NCBI GenBank assembly: GCA_022495005.1
Contig: JAGYXB010001606.1
Span: forward strand, 434,001 to 498,000
Length of the DNA stretch: 64,000 nt
DNA from: Rhyacophila brunnea
Lineage: Eukaryota > Arthropoda > Insecta > Trichoptera > Rhyacophilidae
Direction: 5' to 3'
The position numbers were made by a program, and so were the translations under genes. Position 1 is the first letter of the stretch; every line of letters starts with the position of its first letter. The notes under the pieces are model-generated. The model had not been told where the DNA came from, ran no database searches, and saw only the letters and a program-made list of their open reading frames with translations. Shown here one piece after another: positions 34,509 through 45,499 of this stretch.

Positions 34509-35230
34509 TATATAGCGTTTAATAGAAGCAATAGGAAATTAATTATTTTTAAATTTATAGGTGTGTATGATTTACGTATTTTTACCAGAAAAACAAAACT
34601 ATCGATTTTGATGTCAGTCTGGGAAACACAGTTTCACAAATCAAAATTTACTCACAAACTATTAGGTATTGTACTTAGTTTTCGTTATTGGAAATATTTA
34701 TGGTTAATCTAAATAAATATATTTGTTAAGTAAAACTCAATTTTTATCGTGCATCTTAGCTTCTCGAACAGAGTACCTATAAAAAACACTAAATCCACTT
34801 AAATTGAAGTAGGTTTTGTAAGATTGCGTGAGCTGTCTGATCATATTTTATTCTTTTCGTAGAAAACTTTACTTCCGTATTTTCTGACTTTCCTACTTCC
34901 CCATTCCACGTCAATGTTTTTGTTTTGATCAATTACTCAACACAAAATAAGTTGGAAACTTCGACTGGCAGTCGCGTGTGGCGCTAGTAGCATACATACA
35001 TAGACATAGAAGGCGATAGAGTATTTTGTAAGAGAAAAATACAAGTTAGCATAAAGACAGGAAACACAGATAGAGAAATAATAACAGTACATTACCTAAA
35101 CATATTATTAACAGTTAAACAAAAGACATCAAAGAAAATCTTTATCTTTATCCTATAATTCTGTTTTATAACTATACAACCTATTGATTATATTGTATAA
35201 ACGCTAGTGGCTAAGTGTGAAGGTATACTA

Positions 35231-35350
35231 TTAAGATCCGACATAAATAATGCATACTCAACTTTGTCAGTCAAACGTATTTATTTTCATTGATCTAATA
35301 GGTAGGTACTACAATTTGTAGATAGTATTTGTTAGTTTTTAAAATTAAAT
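35231..35350 (+). repeat. Dispersed repeat, copy 1 (pair with 61272-61390)
   Basis: Shared words in the same order include CATACTCAACTTTGTCAGTC, ACGTATTTATTTTCATTGA and ACAATTTGTAGATAGTATT then GTTAGTTTTTAAAA. Non-coding, class unknown. Confidence 0.6.
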
Positions 35351-37589
35351 TAAACTCTATTTAATGCATGCCATAGTAGAAAGTAATAAAAAATATTCGT
35401 TTATATATAAAATATATAAAACTATGCCATTAAACCATACATAATTTTATATATTTTAAAGATAGAAGAGTATTTTTTGCCGATTATGGATTGCTATAGG
35501 CAGTGCATAATGAATTTAATATGTATTCAACGGAAACAGATAAGTGTGCACTATTTTTGTTGTATCGCCAATAGAATAGGTACCTGAAGTATTATGGTTT
35601 GGTTTAGACAGAGTTTAATTATTGAATTTTAAAAACTAGACACCGCACCAAATTATTTCCATGAAAACAAATAAGTATGAGTGACAAAATTTTGTATGCA
35701 CTATATTTATATCGAATCTTAATACCCTACCTCCACCATTTTCCACTGATAGACGCAGTATTTTATAATATTATATAGGTACCTACCGTGATATTATATC
35801 AATTATTATAAGACTGTTGCTTTTTCCCTATTTTAGTCTGTATGGATTTGGGATGACTCATAATCTATATAATACGGTATTGCGTTAATACTATTGACTG
35901 ATTAATAATAATTATTAATAAAAGTGTCAATTATTTTTCATATGAATCGGTGTATAATATAGAATCAGTATGTATAATTTAATGTACCTGTGGTTGATAA
36001 CATATAGCTAGAATCGATTAATTTGGAATATTGATTGGAAAATATTATTTACGAGGTCCTAACGCTAAATTTTGGTTTGAATTTTACGCGGCAAACAATT
36101 GAGCTCAGGTCGTAAACTACATTATAGTTTATATCTTTTTCGTTTATTTTATGGTTGCTAAATTAATAATTTATTATTAATAAATTGATAAAACAAAAAA
36201 TCCACTGATGTAACTCAATCAATGTTGGTCTGTAATAATTATCTATTTTAAACTCTAAAGAAGACACTCCGATATATATTAATAAACAATATTTATGGTG
36301 AAATAATGTGATAAACATAAAACCATTGTTAATAGCATAATGTCTTATTAATTATTAATTTTATTATATTTAATTGAAAGTAGGTAATATTTTTTTAATA
36401 AACGTCTGATTTTTTCTGCGAGGTCGATTATCCGTATTTTTTAAACATGTCAACATAAAAATGACGACGAGTTATAATGAAGATAATATTAATTAAAAAA
36501 TCATAATATTTACTTAGTTATAATTGTCAAATTCATATATAAATCAATATCTATGGTCAGCCGACCACGTAATTTTTGTATTTTTATTAAATTCTGACAT
36601 CCAATTGAAATTTTACCGTGGCTTTTATATAGCGGAAGGTAATTTAAGTAGCTATATAAATTTACAGTACCTACACTTTAATAATGTGCATTGGCACATA
36701 TATTTTTTTGTGAATCGCGGCAGTTCTTGTATAGTAGAGTTGAATGTGACTAGATAATGAATAAATTATAATACTATTATCAACTACTTATATTATTGCC
36801 AAATTCCAGGACGATATAAAAGAAAACAGGTATTTCATAGAATTATATCAATATACCGAGTCATTGGGATAGAAAATCGTGCTTGGTCTCCTGATAAATG
36901 AAAATAAAAGAATGAGTTTAATACTATTTTTAATATGAGTAATTTTATTTTTCTTAAAATAGTGAAAAAAAGCTTTAAATACACACATAAAAAAATAATA
37001 TATATTTGGTTACTGTTTCGTAACTGTTACTACTTCAAATGAAAACAATACAATTGTTGTAGACACCTTGATCCTTAACCGGAATTTTATAAAATTGTAT
37101 ATTTCCAAAGTTAAATGAAATAAAAAAAAATTGTAAATGTAACTATATCATAACGAATGACGATACAGTACACCTTTAATTGAAGCTGTATGGATACTAT
37201 CTGTAGTTTTATCCAACTATCTGATACATTTAAGGGTACCTAATTACAAAAGAGATAGGGTACTTTAATATATTGTAACCTTAGGCAACGCACACAATCA
37301 ATAAAAAAATAGAAACATTATAAATAATGCAGAACTATTAGCTTAGCAACGAGTTCAGCGATGACGTGGTCAACAAAGTTAGCAGACTATACAAGGACTC
37401 CGTTAGGCTGATGCGGTAGCTCACAGGCAAATAATTGAGTCTAAACACTAGAATAAAGACAGGAAGACAAAACATATAGGTACTTAAACGTATGAGAAAG
37501 AGGGAAATAAGGAAAGACGTATGATAATGCGGTCAAGTGGTACTGTCACCTCGTCATAATTACTTATATATATATAGAATACCCTATAT
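35351..37589. other. AT-rich, no recognisable gene
   Basis: A 77-codon frame at 36524-36757 has no motif. Some blocks near 35490-35740 (AAACAAATAAGTATGAGTGA) resemble inverted parts of the repeat near 61440. Nothing else can be supported. Confidence 0.4.
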
Positions 37590-37950
37590 GTATATGGATC
37601 TCTAAGTAAAAGAGATATCCAGAAACTTAGAGTAGCGCAACGTAGTAAAGAGAGGTACATGTTGGGGATAACGCGAAAGGACAAAAAGCGGAATGATTGG
37701 ATAAGGAAACAGACAAGAGTAAATGATGTAATAGAGTTCGCTAAAAACCGACTCATAGCTCTAAGAAAGGACAATCGCTGGACAAATCTAGTCATCCAGT
37801 GATACCCAAAGGTACAAAACGTCCGCAAGGTAGACCTAGAGGCCGCTGGATCGACGGAATGGTTAAGTTGCTGAAGTACGTAAAAACGCAACGCACAAGA
37901 CGAAGAAAAGTGTAATCAGCTTGGAGAGGCCTTCATCCATATATGAATAT
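37590..37950 (+). mobile_element. RTE-like LINE 3' end, copy 1
   Basis: The frame gives LSKRDIQKLRVAQRSKERYM then LGITRKDKKRNDWIRKQTRV, and after a frameshift YPKGTKRPQGRPRGRWIDGM. This matches the C-terminal end of RTE-type reverse transcriptases (LRVAQR-MER-MLG-, GRP--RW-D). It finishes with a SAWRGLHP-like end. Stops and a frameshift make it inactive. The minus-strand frame through the same stretch is a shadow. Confidence 0.82.
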
Positions 37951-40300
37951 CACGTCATAGGTACTTTTTTAAGAAAAGATTTGAAAAATATAGGTTAACA
38001 TTTATTGATATATTTGATAAAATAAATTCAAGTAATATTTTTTTTTTAAATAAAAAGCTATGTAACGCTATTTGAAAATATTATTAAAGTATAGGTACGT
38101 AATAAGAATTTCAAATCATTGTTTCAATATTCTAAAGTAAATATGGCCGCTAGTGTCCTTGATGTAACAAAAGATTTACGGGAAATAAGGTTCTGCTTGT
38201 AGCATTTTTGTAAGCCTTCGATGTTTAAAAGAATGAATATGCTTTTGAAATGGAATACAAAGTGTCGTTCGAATTGCTGTCAAAAATTTCCATCTTCTCG
38301 GCCTCTTTACGGTAGCAGTGTTTTAAAATCATATTGGTGCTAGAGATTTCTATTGATTTCATGGCAAAAGTATTTTTTTTTCGGTGTCACAAAAATAATT
38401 TGACGAATTCCATCAGACCTGGAGAACAAAGTAACATTAAATATTATTTTCATTTTTTTTTAATTACTACAGAATAAGTCATTAAATTGTTAAATGTCAT
38501 TAGTAATAAGCTTGTTTGTTCTTTTTATACTATTATTAAAATAAAAGCGGTGTGGAAAGTGAAGATCTACTCAAGTTTATTCAATCATCAATTGGACTGA
38601 TCAGTTATTTTGACACGGTTTCTATAAATAAAAAAAATATTTAATTCTTTTGCGGTATTATACGACAAGAGAAAAGATTTTTTCTTATCTGGTCATTACC
38701 AATATAGTAATATTGTCTTTAAATCAAACTAGGAAACTTCAATAACTTAGTACAGGACTTTCTCCACTAGGGTTTGAAGAGCTCTTTTTAGGACGTTCCT
38801 AATGAAAATTCGAATGAAATTTATCTGATATAGTCTGTGAATATACTAGGTGGTAAAAGAAAATCATATTGTGTTCATAATTATCGATCAATTGAAACAC
38901 ACATTTGGTTTTTTAAATAAATTAAAAAAATGAGCGTACAATTTTAATATTATTGACGGTTAAATGCGATCCCGCGTTTGATAAAGCCTGATATCGAGTA
39001 TGAAAAATGCGAAATTGTTCCAAAGCCTCCGTCGAGAGCCTTTTGATCTTAAAAGACGTTTTGTTTGAGTTCAAAATGGGCTCCGATCCGCGAGAAGAAA
39101 AACTCGATTTTCGATGAAATTTTCCACCCGACGTGAAAATAGGACATTCCAGCGTTCAACTATGAAATATGGAAAACTGAGGAAGCAGGAATATATTGAA
39201 ATCAGGACGCTCCATGCAGTAAATTTGAATTTTATTTAAGTTTTTTATGCTTTTGACAGTTCATATTTTCCATGTAACAAAATTCGACCCGTCAAATATC
39301 ATACAATCATAAATAAATATGCCATAATTGTATGGTGAAGAAAAATTGCTGTATAAATATTTTTCAAAAATAGCTTATATTAAAATATAATCATAATAAA
39401 TATTATATTAGACGTATACCTACGTATATACTATTATATTAAAGAATCGAATTAAAGAATATTCTTAAACCTAGTCTATTCTTCATTCCGTAAAAATTAA
39501 TCAAAATCTTTTTTGTTTAAATATACTTACATACAATATTATCTAATAAAAAATATTTTGTTGTTTTATGTATTTTATAATTATAATATTTTATCTTAAA
39601 TATTTTTAAACATTTTATAAAGAATTACATGTTATTGGAGAATAAGCGAGTAGGTTATAATTTAAATTAAATATATTAAAAAGTTCAAGTAGCTACGTTA
39701 AAACTAAAATTTTTGAATCTGTGAATCGTCGATGCGAACCCGAAGCTTGAAAAAGTGCATAATATTATGTCATGTCAATAGATTATAATAATGGCTAACA
39801 ACTCTTCCTTATAAAAACTTTAATTAGTATTATAACCAAAACTCTGTAGAGACATATGTGAATTGTTTATGATAATACAGTGAACTTAATAATCTAAACG
39901 TATGTCGATGCATTAATTTATTGTATTCCAATACTGAATATCCAACATTAGTGGGTAATATTTGCAACAATTTTTAATTGTTATCATGCTACTAATACTC
40001 GAGTCGATTTATTATTTATACATAATTATAATGATTAATAAATATCGAAAAATATTTAAACAATTTTTCATTTAAAAATGTTATAAAAACGGAGTTATGA
40101 TTTAACACTCACTTATTATTTTTGGTTATTTTTTAATAATGCCGCGTCAGTGGGTTATCGCATTAAATGGTATGCAACCAATGAGCTTAATTTATCAGGT
40201 TTTCCCAAACTGAAGGTGGGTGGTTAATGTACCCACTATTTTCGTTCGTGAGCACATCTCCGTTACCGCAGCGGAAAAATCAAACATTATTGGTTTTTAC
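37951..40300. other. AT-rich, no recognisable gene
   Basis: A less AT-rich patch around 38980-39190 has no long frame. No repeat ends or splice-flanked coding blocks are visible. Confidence 0.45.
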
Positions 40301-40304
40301 TCTG

Positions 40305-40432
40305 AGGGTGAACCTATAATAGGTTGAGCAAGTGGCTAATATGATTTCGCGTGAAAATAAAAAAAAATCTGTTAATAAAATCTCCACTCTGTGGAGGTTC
40401 ATGATACTCTTAGGTTAGGGTCATAAATTTTC
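40305..40432 (+). mobile_element. SINE-A 3' fragment
   Basis: CTATAATAGGTTGAGCAAGT, GGCTAATATGATTTCGCGTG and CTCCACTCTGTGGAGGTTCA then CTCTTAGG follow the SINE-A body. The head is absent. Confidence 0.72.
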
Positions 40433-41077
40433 TCGGATATTCTTGTGAGATTATTTTAATGAGACATAGTTTTAATATATTTCCATAAAAATGAGTTTAA
40501 CTTGGGGTCCTTTTCATCTATGTAAAATCGAACATGGGTGAAATTGACATTATTCAAAATAAAAATAAAATAATTTACTATATCAGTAAAATATATTAAT
40601 AGTCATCTGTCGTATTCTGTCATAGGATGTTTCCAATAAATTTACAGTAGCACTTTACACCGCGCTTAATTTAAGAAGATAAAACATATCCCACCGTATC
40701 TAAAAGTCGATATTTAAAAAAAAACCTGCACATGAAAAACTACTTGAAATGACCTCCAGACGTCATTCCTTATAATAGTATCATAGATCTCATAACTACC
40801 TACATTCCACTAGATATTATTTTTTATATAGTAAGAAAATCAAGTAGCAGGTATATATAATATATCTAGAGGTCATTAAGAGTTATCTCTATCATATTCA
40901 ATTTTTCGTAGCTTTACAGTTTTCATGAGAATATTAGATCGATGCCGCTTTTAATTGAAAATAAAAAATGAAAAAGGGAGAGATATTACTGATATAGCGC
41001 TATAAAATACAAATATATACCTACAAACATTGATTAGTGCATTGATTAATGTTTGAATATACATCGTTTGAAGATCC

Positions 41078-41280
41078 AGCAGGAATTAAACCTGCGTCTC
41101 TCGGGGCTCGCGCCCACGCGCATTGACCAAAATGCTATAGGCATCTTATCTAATTACAACTAATGGTCCACTCTGAAGTGCTTTCTAAATTGAGTTACCA
41201 TTAGCAATCGGCTTTTGTATTTTAAATCAAAGTAGGTATTAATTATCTTAATTACGAACCGACGTCACGGACTTGCCAAT
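41078..41280 (-). repeat. Dispersed tRNA-like repeat, copy 2
   Basis: Partner of 25435-25650, with the same ordered blocks. The end near 41078 reads, on the minus strand, GCAGGTTTAATTCCTGCTGG, a B-box-like sequence. A tRNA-like region with TTGGTCAATGCGCGTGGGCG lies before it. Confidence 0.68.
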
Positions 41281-41552
41281 AACTTAATTAACAATTTTTT
41301 TTATTCAACGAATAATAGTAAAAAAAATAGTTGATTAATGTTTGAGTAGGAAGTCGGGAATATATTTTATATTACACTGACAACACCATTGAGATGGCAA
41401 CTTCGACAGCGTGCCTGCTCATTGAACGACGCTTTTATCAAAATAGTCAGATCCAAGTAACAGATATATTTTATTGAGTTAATAAAATCCAAATTACTTG
41501 TTCAATTAAACATGATAATATACTAATATGCTGCATTTTACCAATATATTAA

Positions 41553-41658
41553 CACAATGCTTACGGGCCCTTTTAATTAATTTTGTAATTAACGTGTTAA
41601 TTTGCATTTGAAAAGTAATTAGCAAAAACACAATTTTGTGCGGCCCGTAAGCATTGGG
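41553..41658. mobile_element. piggyBac-like MITE (106 bp, TTAA flanks)
   Basis: The termini CACAATGCTTACGGGCC and GGCCCGTAAGCATTGGG are inverted and are flanked by TTAA on both sides (41549-41552 and 41659-41662), the piggyBac target duplication. The right end's CCC start on the minus strand also suits that superfamily. No coding content. Confidence 0.82.
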
Positions 41659-41662
41659 TTAA

Positions 41663-42600
41663 GCAGCAGAAAGAAACTCTTCTGGAAGTAAAATCTTCAG
41701 TCAAATACAAATAGGCGAGTTTCGAGAAAAAATATTGTTTAATATTATTATATTGATAGTTAACGAGCCTTGCAGTTTGTGTTGTGTTATTTATATTATT
41801 ACATTATAAATATTGAACTATGTGTTTTTAGGTTGTCCCGCTTTTTGCTACTAAGTCCCGATTTTTTTTATTTCACATGGTAAAAATCCCGATTTTGTAA
41901 AATATTTTTTTGGCAATGCTGGCCAAGACCCAGATTATAATAATATGTGTAGTGATGACGATGAATAAATTTACTCACTTAATAAGAGTGAAGACAAAAA
42001 ATATGTGAAGAGAAAACAAAGTCCAAGCTTTTAAGTTGTTAGGCGTATTTTTCCAATATTTCAAATTGATAATAGGCAATAAATAATCTATCGCACGGCT
42101 GAAAGCTCATTTTTACGTTGCCCTAAAGCTTTAAAGCAGGCGTTAACTTTGCATTATCGCAGTCCCCCTTTTTACACCTTGAATACATTTATTTATACTC
42201 TCGAAAGATACAGTATTGACAATCTCTCGCCGCTATCAATTCTTTTGTGTTATATTTTTTTTCATACACTTTACAACCTGAACTTAGCGCGGAGATAAGA
42301 ATAGGCCTTGAAAGAAGTTCGCCATGGCGTGCATAAAAAAATAACCCTAAGATTTTTATCGCGGAGATTTACGCGGCGCTAAATGGTTTTCTTAACAAAC
42401 GTCGGCCGGCGAGTGTTCGTGATTCTCATAATTTATGGATTTCGATAACGCCGTGTACATATAGAAAAAGTGCGTTCAGATTTGCGTAAACTACAACGGA
42501 TAGAATATAGGTTTTTCAAAAGATTTGGACTATACCCAGAGAGAACCTTATAAACTTTTAGATTGTGATGGCGTATTTTGTAGGGTTTATATGAGATTCA
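41663..42600. other. No recognised gene; GC-richer patch
   Basis: The 42290-42460 segment is CpG-richer (GCGGCGC and CGGCCGGCG words) than its flanks but has no supported frame. The remainder is AT-rich. Confidence 0.4.
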
Positions 42601-42604
42601 ATAA

Positions 42605-43170
42605 TAATTCATCCTCTTCTTATTGTGCCATCCTCTAGCAAAGGTCGGCCACCATCAATACGATCTTAGATTTGTCGTTTGCTACCCGGAACAGTTCAGT
42701 GGAGCTGCATTAAGCCACGAAATGCGGCACCATCAACTGCTATGCTTACCATTGATTTTGTTCTTAAATGAATGCTGTACTTTTGTCCTCTCATAATGTA
42801 GCCGAGGTACTATAGTTTCTTGGTTTGTATACAATGCAGAACTTCTCAGTTCTTCCTTATTCGATTGAGAGCTTCAATATATTTTGTCACCCGGTCAGTG
42901 AAAGGAATTTTGAGGATGCATTTATACAGCCACATGTCGAAAGCTTCAAGTCTCTGTGACATATATTGGTTTAGCGTCGATACTTCCATGCCATAAAAAA
43001 ATGAGAGAACATAACAACGTACCATATGCCGTATCAGATTGCTAAGGAAGCGTCTTGATAAAGGTACTTCTTGCGATCTCAATAATTCTTGTTTTTATTT
43101 TCTGAGACTGGTCCCATTTCTCATTGATATCCTTAGTAAAATTATTATCCTGTACGTTGATAAATTTAAA
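42605..43170 (-). mobile_element. LINE-A reverse transcriptase C-terminal fragment
   Basis: On the minus strand, in order, the frames give NEKWDQSQKIKTRIIEIARS, RCYVLSFFYGMEVSTLNQ, RLEAFDMWLYKCILKIPFTD and LFRVANDKSKIVLMVADL before stops and a GATGGCACAATAAGAAGA end. This is the thumb and tail of a non-LTR reverse transcriptase. Stops and a frameshift make it inactive. It is the best-preserved member of the family in the window. Confidence 0.85.
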
Positions 43171-43882
43171 GACGGAAACTATAAACAAGAGACGTCCTAT
43201 TTTGACGTTTTCTTTAATCTGCATAAGTATGACATATGTACCTAATATTTTATTATTATATTATGCTAACAATCATGATATGGAAACAAAAATCAGAAGA
43301 CGAATACAGAGATATTAACCAACAACACAAACAATACAAACATATACCCCTCCAATCCGACATACTTTGTACCACACTCAGATCTTTATGAAGCGTACAA
43401 GGTCCTACATTTGGATGTGAAGCATCAGTATTTTTATGCTTGGAAATGTCTCAGCAACAGATACCCAAGACTGAGTTCACCATTTAATCAAAGGTGCTTT
43501 AACTGAGTTTACAGAGACGAAGAAGCAAACGGTGAGTTTACAAAAATACAAGATTCTAATTAATTAATAAATATATAATACAAGAAAAAAGCCAAAACAA
43601 TAAAGACATATTATAAAACTATGTGAAGAGAACTAACAAGTGCTATTTCGGTACCAGTATACATTTAAATCAAAATTGTTATGTCAGAACATAAAAATCA
43701 AAAAATACAAAATACTGGTGAGGTTAGTCCTCTCAAATGGAACAGAATGTTCGGTCATCGGCAACAAGTCTGAAAACGATGTTCTGAATTTCTAACGAAA
43801 GATCATGAAAACGATATTGGAGCAAATAATAGAGTTGGTGTGTGGCGCGTACGTCACAACTGCGAGGAATTTGAGGAATATT

Positions 43883-44099
43883 TAAATATTAACTATGAGT
43901 CTCGAAATCATGTTATGGAGTAATTATAATTTAAATTTTGATATTCCTTCTAAAATCAGGCACAATGATAATTTCTCCGTACTTTATGTGCATGTTCTAT
44001 TGTCGGATGACCTTGATTTTTTTTCTAGAGTACATGACGTATATATAATAATATAGACACTCTAAATACCGAAATTATCGACTTAGCAACTTTTGGCAG
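43883..44099 (+). mobile_element. MITE family 'CTGCCAAAAGTTG', copy D
   Basis: GAGTCTCGAAATCATGTTAT, GGCACAATGATAATTTCT and CGGATGACCTTGATTTTTTT then GACTTAGCAACTTTTGGCAG match copy B in orientation. The left terminus is eroded while the right is intact. Confidence 0.75.
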
Positions 44100-45337
44100 C
44101 AACCCCATGATTTTTTAGCATTGCAATCAATATATCGTCACTGTTCTGGCAGAAGACACTAATTCGAAAAATTACATATTGAGTTAGTTATACCAAAATG
44201 TTCCTTATTTCAAACTTTACCGTCTGGAAACCTTCTTAATAAGTAAACAGTCTTTATTTTAAAGTCATCCTTTTTACGATAACTTAATAAACTCACATGA
44301 CCATTTTAACAACTTCAAAGTCAAATTTAATACAATATTTATAATATTAATACTATCGACTGAAGGTACTTGATGGAATTTGAATTTAATTTCTAACGGA
44401 TGTAATTTTTATACTATTCCATTTGTGTCGTTTTTTGCGACCCGGGTTTCACATTTCGGCATCTTCATACACTATGTATACTCACCAAAGGGAAAATATA
44501 CACTGACAACAAATACAATAATTAAGTCTTATTTATATAACAAATTAATACAACAAACTAGGTTAAAACTTTATCACCTACCTATTAAGTCAACAATCAC
44601 AATATAAGAAAAAATATATAACAAAGGATGCCAGGTCTCACCCCGAACTGTTTCGCCACAAATGATGATAATTACAAATATTATTAAATAAAAATGTTCA
44701 CATAACCAGTTTTAAAAGCGTAATTACGATATAGATTATTACAATAATAAATTAACAGTAGTGGAGATGTTAATTATAATACAGACTTAAAATTATCCTG
44801 CTTTTGGATTCCCAAACATTTAATTTCTACACGTGGCCCCGGAAAAAGCGTTCCGGCATATCGCAGTGGGTCGTGAAACGATCCGCCCGGTCAATAATTG
44901 ATGAGTCCCTTAGGGTCCGATGCGAGAATTGGCCCTATCACTTATGCATGATATAATCGCTAGGCGTTATGGAAAATGGGCCGGATGGCCACTAAACTGT
45001 CGTTAGTTGTCTGTCTGTACAACCCGGGAATTTAAAGATGGACTATCTCATAATATTGAAATTGTTTGTATATAAAACATTATACTGTAGTTACGTAAAC
45101 TATGATTTAATATTTATTTAAAAAAAATCGGTGCATTTAAGTACTTGTGATAACCTATATTCTTCTAGATTACAAACTCAGGAAAAGGGGCCGCTTATTG
45201 GAGAGCCGTTGGTTTATTTCTATACACTTTAACTTAAATTAATTACTAAATCATATAATTATTTCTCGTTGTTTTTATTTTTAAAGTAACAACGGTCATT
45301 CAGACATTTCATCGTTTGTTTACGTAAGGAATTGCAA
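44100..45337. other. No recognised gene; GC-richer non-coding patch
   Basis: The 44820-45030 segment is markedly less AT-rich (GTGGCCCCGGAAAAAGCG and similar) and shows no recognisable coding frame. It could be regulatory, but no motif is decisive. Confidence 0.35.
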
Positions 45338-45499
45338 ATGGCCGATGATAGTAAATTCAAAGGAACAATTCTACTGTCAAACGTGCGTTTGTGTACAATT
45401 GACCGATTCGCAGCTAACTTCATACTGTTACGCAATTTCGTAACGGTGTGCGCGCGCAGCTCTCAATTTCACTGTCTACCAAACACCCCAAAAGTATAA
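45338..45499 (+). CDS. Small ORF of 53 codons, function unknown
   Basis: ATGGCCGATGATAGTAAATT opens a frame read as MADDSKFKGTILLSN and ending in LPNTPKV-stop. The ATG is in a fair context (GCAAATGG) and the stretch is GC-richer than its flanks, with a forkhead-type GTTTGTTTAC about 20 bases upstream. I recognise no family. It may be a first exon read past its donor, a small protein, or chance. Confidence 0.25.
   Translation: MADDSKFKGTILLSNVRLCTIDRFAANFILLRNFVTVCARSSQFHCLPNTPKV

Noticed and set aside
37484..37891. 135-codon minus-strand open frame
   Set aside because: It is antisense to the RTE-like LINE end; the plus-strand translation carries the family motifs.
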